In this document: piece after piece, positions 60,312 to 64,000 of the stretch
How positions within the stretch are numbered: the stretch's first letter is position 1
How the letters are laid out: the number at the start of each line of letters is the position of its first letter
Source of the DNA: Favolaschia claudopus
Taxonomy: Eukaryota; Basidiomycota; Agaricomycetes; Agaricales; Mycenaceae
DNA: 64,000 bases
Direction of reading: 5' to 3'
NCBI GenBank assembly: GCA_037176885.1
Contig: JAWWNJ010000034.1
Span: 1,426,001 to 1,490,000, forward strand
Notes under the pieces: model-generated
What the model saw: only the letters and a program-made list of their open reading frames with translations
Databases searched by the model: none
Told to the model about the DNA's origin: nothing
Program-made: the position numbers and the translations under genes

Positions 60312-61448
60312 ATGTCCACCACCACCACCGTCCTCCCCTCCTCCTCCATCCCGCTCTTCACCACCGTCGCCGCCTTCCGCCAATGGCGCCAAGCAGCTCG
60401 CAAAGAGAACAAATCCGTAGGCTTCGTCCCAACCATGGGCGCCCTCCACGACGGCCATATGTCGCTCGGTGCGTCTCCCGCTCGACTCGCGTGCTCAGTA
60501 AGTATCTAATCTAATTTATTGATGCAGTCCGCAAGTCTCTAGCAGACAACGACCTCACCGTCCTCTCCATCTTCGTGAATCCAGCTCAATTTGCACCTCA
60601 TGAAGATCTTACGACGTATCCGCGCACCCTCCCGCGCGATCTCGAGGTCTTGAGCGCAGAATCAGTTTCCGTACCCTCGACGACCGATTCAATCATCCGA
60701 ACCACATCAGCTGTTTTCCTGCCCACCGTACAGGAGATGTATCCCTCCGGGATTGATCAGAACGTCGCCGCTCAGCAGGGCACCTTCATCGAAGTCAAGG
60801 GCTACTCCGCGCAAATGGAAGGCAAAACCCGCCCTTCCTTTTTCCGGGGAGTCGCAACCGTGGTCACAAAGCTATTCAACGCCGTCGAGGTCTGTCCCCC
60901 TCCCTCCCCAATGCCTCTTCATATGTAAAACTTTGACCCCCTCATAGCCTGACAACGCGTACTTCGGGCAAAAAGACATCCAACAATGCCTCATCATCAA
61001 ACGCCTCGCCCGAGACATCCTCCTCTCGCATCCCTCACCCCACAACATCCACATCGTCCCCACCGCCCGCGACCCAGCCTCCAACCTCGCCCTCTCCTCC
61101 CGCAACGCATACCTCTCAGCAGACGGCCGCAACGCAGCCCCGGCGCTCTACCGCGCCCTCAGAGTCGCCGAGCAAGCATGGACCGACGGCCTCACGAAGT
61201 CCGTATGCATACAACGCGCTGCGGAGGTCATCCGCGAAACCGCGTCTGCTGCCGCCAACGGCGATCTGGAAATCCGCTTGGATTACATCGAGTTCAACGA
61301 TTCGGACAGTTTGGAACCGCTAGGAGACGTGCGTTGCGCAGAGCCGAATTCGAATTCGCCGCCCCTACTGTTGAGCGGCGCGATGTGGATCGGGAAAACT
61401 CGATTAATTGATAATATCGTACTAGGCAGCCTGGAGTCACTGCGGTAG
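60312..61448 (+). CDS. PAN6: Pantoate--beta-alanine ligase (pantothenate synthetase)
   Basis: This enzyme joins pantoate and beta-alanine with ATP to make pantothenate, the CoA precursor. Exons end at 60468, run 60528-60889 and run 60948-61448. Motifs: VGFVPTMGALHDGHMSL with the HxGH nucleotide site, SIFVNPAQFAPHEDL, KTRPSFFRGVATVVTKLFN, YFGQKDIQQ and LSSRNAYLS. The TAG is at 61446-61448. Two starts are possible: 60276 (351 residues) and 60312 (339 residues). I chose 60312 because the TATATAA box at 60262-60268 is only 8 bases before the first ATG, so most transcripts should start after it, and because CACCATGTCC is the better context. The C-terminal tail contains an extra Glu/Asn/Ser segment near 61340, which is variable in fungi. 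Confidence 0.93.
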
Positions 61449-62004
61449 CTCGTGCTTTTAATGCTTCTCATAAACGCGACATCAGCAACAGACAAAGCTC
61501 TAGTGTTATTTTCTGAGTGTTGTGCGGGCAATAGGTCCGACGCGGATTTGGCTCGAGTCACAAAGAAACTTGCCGCTTCCAAGTTGCATGAATTTGTCAG
61601 TTGATAATGTTCAGTAAGTAATACGAAAGACAGATTACAACGCATACGTGCACAAAACAGCGCAAGCAGCCTCGAAAGGCACGTCGGCGGATGGTCGTTC
61701 GGCATGCTCTCCAAATTGACACCGTGCAGGAAAAGCCTGCGCATGTCTGAGTGTGCCTTCCGGATCCCTCAATGGCGATGGGAGCCTGGAGGCCATATTT
61801 AGCCGCGTAGCGGCGGCAGCGGAATATTAAAGCACGACTGGTGGTGGCTGACGCCGATGATGAGCATGGTGCGTTAGCAGAACCTCGAGCCATAAGGCCG
61901 GAAGACTTGGTGCAAGTGGATGGTGTGGAGAGCGACCCAAGGTGTCCTGAGATTTGTGAGTTGATAGGTCAGTTATACGAAAGACATAGTTACAACACAT
62001 CAAT
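61449..62004. repeat. Intergenic stretch holding a diverged partial copy of the F-box gene 3' end
   Basis: Bases about 61592-61950 resemble 61951-62560, which holds the 3' part of the F-box gene. Shared strings include GGCATGCTCTCCAA, CATCCCTCAATGGC-like segments, GTGGTGGCTGACGCCGATGA and GCGACCCAAGGTGTCC, with many substitutions and small gaps. The left copy lacks about 200 bases present in the right copy (about 62020-62230). It has no usable frame and looks like a decayed duplicate. Confidence 0.6.
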
Positions 62005-63800
62005 TCAATCCTCATGACGAGGTTTGCGAACCAGCTCAGCAACCTCCGCGAAGATATTGATCGAATACGATCGAATACACACCAAATCCTCAACCCCAGT
62101 GTTCTCCCAATCTTCTTCCGACCATCCTTCACAATCCACATCCGCAAAAAGTCTGAAATTAGCCAATCGGTACCAGGACACATTCCTACACCCCTCCAGC
62201 GTCAAACCCCAGATCGGCGCACCCCCCGTCCGCCGTGCCCAGAACAGCGCGAGCAGCCTCGAGAGGCACGTAGGCGGATGGTCGCTCGGCATGCTCTCCA
62301 AGTCGACACGTGCAGAAAAAGCTTGCGCATGCCGGACCACGCAAGTCTGAGGGTGCCATCCGCATCCCTCAATGGCAATGGTAAGCCATACTTGACCGTA
62401 CGTAGCGGCGGCATCGGAATATTGAAGCACGAGTTGTGGTGGCTGACGCCGATGATGAGCATGCCTGCGTGAGCAGAACTCGAGCCATAAGGCCGGGAAG
62501 GTTTGGTGCAGATGAATAGTGTGGACGTTGTGGAGAGAGCGACCCAAGGTGTCCCACAAAAGCAAGGTCGAATTCAGCGCAACGTCTTCGTAGACGTCGT
62601 AGAGGGGAGGCGGTGGGAGGGAATCCATTCTAGAAGGTGCAATGTGTTCACGTTGGAGATATCGAGATGATCCCGCACGAGCTCTATCAAGTGAATGCCG
62701 TCCACATACGGCAATGTCCCAAAGATTCCAACAGGCGAGACACTCGCGATGCTCAGAGTGGGTGATGGTGCATGAGAAATGAGTAGCCGTTTGTTCAAAC
62801 CAAAGGGTGTCGTACAACTCGGGGGGAGCTCTGCAGAAAATAGTGAGCAGACTCTTGTAAGTCTTTTGATGCTGATCGTAATTTCCTCGTAAGGTGATAT
62901 CGAGGATCGCTGACGAAGGAAACACCAGGTAACCAAGAAGGCGCAGAGATGTTATAGGCGAGTCACTCTTCAGTGTAAGAGTATTTAGATGAGCTAGTTC
63001 GACCGCGAAGCACGAAGAGTTGTCGGAGAACAGTGGATCATGGTCAGAGCCCGAAGGTTCGGGCAACCGCAAGAATGCCCAAGAATGTCTCCATTGTCGG
63101 CCGCTGGACGAGGTTGATTTTCTCCAGATGAAGATCTGTCAGACCAACGAACCATCCAGAATCCCACGGGAAGGCGCACGACTCGAGGTGCATTGCACGC
63201 CTAGCTGCGCCCCATTTTTGCGGCTCTCAAGTACCTCGGACCGCCTAAATATGTTCAAGGGTAGCCACGTACCCCCTCCTCAAGATTGTTTTTCGAAGTA
63301 TTTACGACTTTGACGCATTCTAGACGCGGGGCCGCGCCCGCATGCTCCAACGTGGCAAAGAACGCTTCAAGCTGCGGTTGTGGAGAACGGATTTCGAGGA
63401 TCCCAAGTCGCGATGCGTGATCCAGAAGTATGCCATCCGGTACGGCGTGCTCTTTCTTGAGATTCAAGCGAATGATCAGCGAAGCCATTTTCGACCGCTC
63501 CAGCATGACGGGCGTCCACATCGGCCGGTGGAAAACAAGCGTGCTCCAGAAATCCGGGCAAGCAAGCGCGATATCGCGCCACGCTCTACTAACGCGTGTG
63601 ATATTCAACCAGCTCAGATCACTCTTGAGTTTGATGACGGAAGTTGGGATGCAGCGAACGAAAATGGCTGCAAGGATTTCCGGTGGCAAGCGCGCAACAG
63701 GAACGAGGTCATTCCACTCAGTCCGAGCCTCTCGCGCTTCCCGTTCCGCAGTCGATTCGAAAAGGACGACTCCATCCGCGTCGATGTCGAATACACTCAT
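62005..63800 (-). CDS. F-box protein with LRR-like C-terminal region, reading frame apparently disrupted
   Basis: The start at 63800 leads to an F-box: LPPEILAAIFVRC, then WLNITRVSRAWRDIALACP and FWSTLVFHRP. Such proteins recruit substrates to SCF ubiquitin ligases through Skp1. The following text looks like the irregular leucine-rich region of mushroom F-box proteins, for example LESCAFPWDSGWF, LTDLHLEKINL, RALTMIHC and LNTLTLKSDSPITSL. The last long frame (63072-62005) ends LVRKPRHED. Between about 63260 and 62990, however, these blocks lie in different frames with no obvious GT-AG introns to join them. Either unusual introns or small insertions/deletions are present. The gene may be a recent pseudogene or carry sequencing errors. 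Confidence 0.55.
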
Positions 63801-64000
63801 TGTAGAGTTGAGACACGGTATAAGACGGCGGAAGATGGGGCGCCGCCTTGAACGCCTGCTGCGCGGATTGCTATGGATGAAGAGTTCGGTCATACCGTAC
63901 GCACATAAGCAGGACGCAGACTAGGCGCTCACCGTGTAATCCTGGATGGTTGTATATAAAGCAATGCAGGGTATGGACTCCCACTCAAGCGTCTAAGGCA
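63801..64000. other. Right edge, upstream of the F-box gene
   Basis: No gene is supported. TATAAA at 63955-63960 on the plus strand could serve a gene beginning beyond the window. On the minus strand this region is the F-box promoter. Confidence 0.35.

Overview
The window is nuclear DNA of a filamentous basidiomycete, most likely an agaricomycete. The evidence is a compact layout on both strands, genes split by many 45-70 base GT-AG introns with CTAAC/CTGAC-type branch sites, and families typical of mushrooms: BTB/POZ paralogs, a DUF6533 membrane protein, a GH71 alpha-1,3-glucanase, F-box/LRR genes and allantoate-permease-type transporters. The species cannot be told from the sequence. No tRNA, rRNA, CRISPR array or transposase was found. 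Most gene models come from joining exons by hand, so outer ends are firmer than some inner splice sites.

Layout, left to right. 1-12 kb: the 3' end of an unknown Cys-rich gene, a RING-finger protein, a secreted M28-like peptidase homolog, a ThDP-dependent acetolactate-synthase-like enzyme head-to-head with an MFS anion transporter, a BTB protein, and mitochondrial cardiolipin synthase. 12-20 kb: a large coiled-coil spindle-pole/MTOC protein (CNN_1N plus PACT motifs) and a secreted GH71 glucanase. 21-26 kb: a DUF6533 membrane protein and two more BTB paralogs. 27-31 kb: a Reg1-like PP1 regulatory protein with an areA-N (PF08550) domain, followed by a long gene-free stretch. 33-40 kb: two related MFS transporters, head-to-head. 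42-48 kb: HMG-CoA synthase (ERG13) and two different bZIP factors, head-to-head.

48-59 kb is the most unusual part. Three secreted metallo-beta-lactamase-fold (lactonase-like) hydrolase genes alternate with two FAD monooxygenase genes and end at a short-chain dehydrogenase. A 4182-base unit (49211-53392) is repeated directly at 53393-57574 with two base differences noticed by eye. The unit edges fall inside the hydrolase genes, so the middle hydrolase is a chimera: its 5' part matches the third gene and its 3' part matches the first. The crossover is confined to 13 bases. This is the expected product of unequal crossing-over between two diverged flanking hydrolase genes.

60-64 kb: pantothenate synthetase (pantoate-beta-alanine ligase) and an F-box/LRR-like gene on the minus strand. 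The F-box gene shows several frame changes and has a diverged partial copy of its 3' end beside it.

Primary metabolism (HMG-CoA synthase, cardiolipin synthase, pantothenate synthetase) is interleaved with accessory genes. The hydrolase/monooxygenase/dehydrogenase block, next to two bZIP genes, could be a small catabolic or secondary-metabolite cluster acting on lactone or aromatic compounds. That role is inference.
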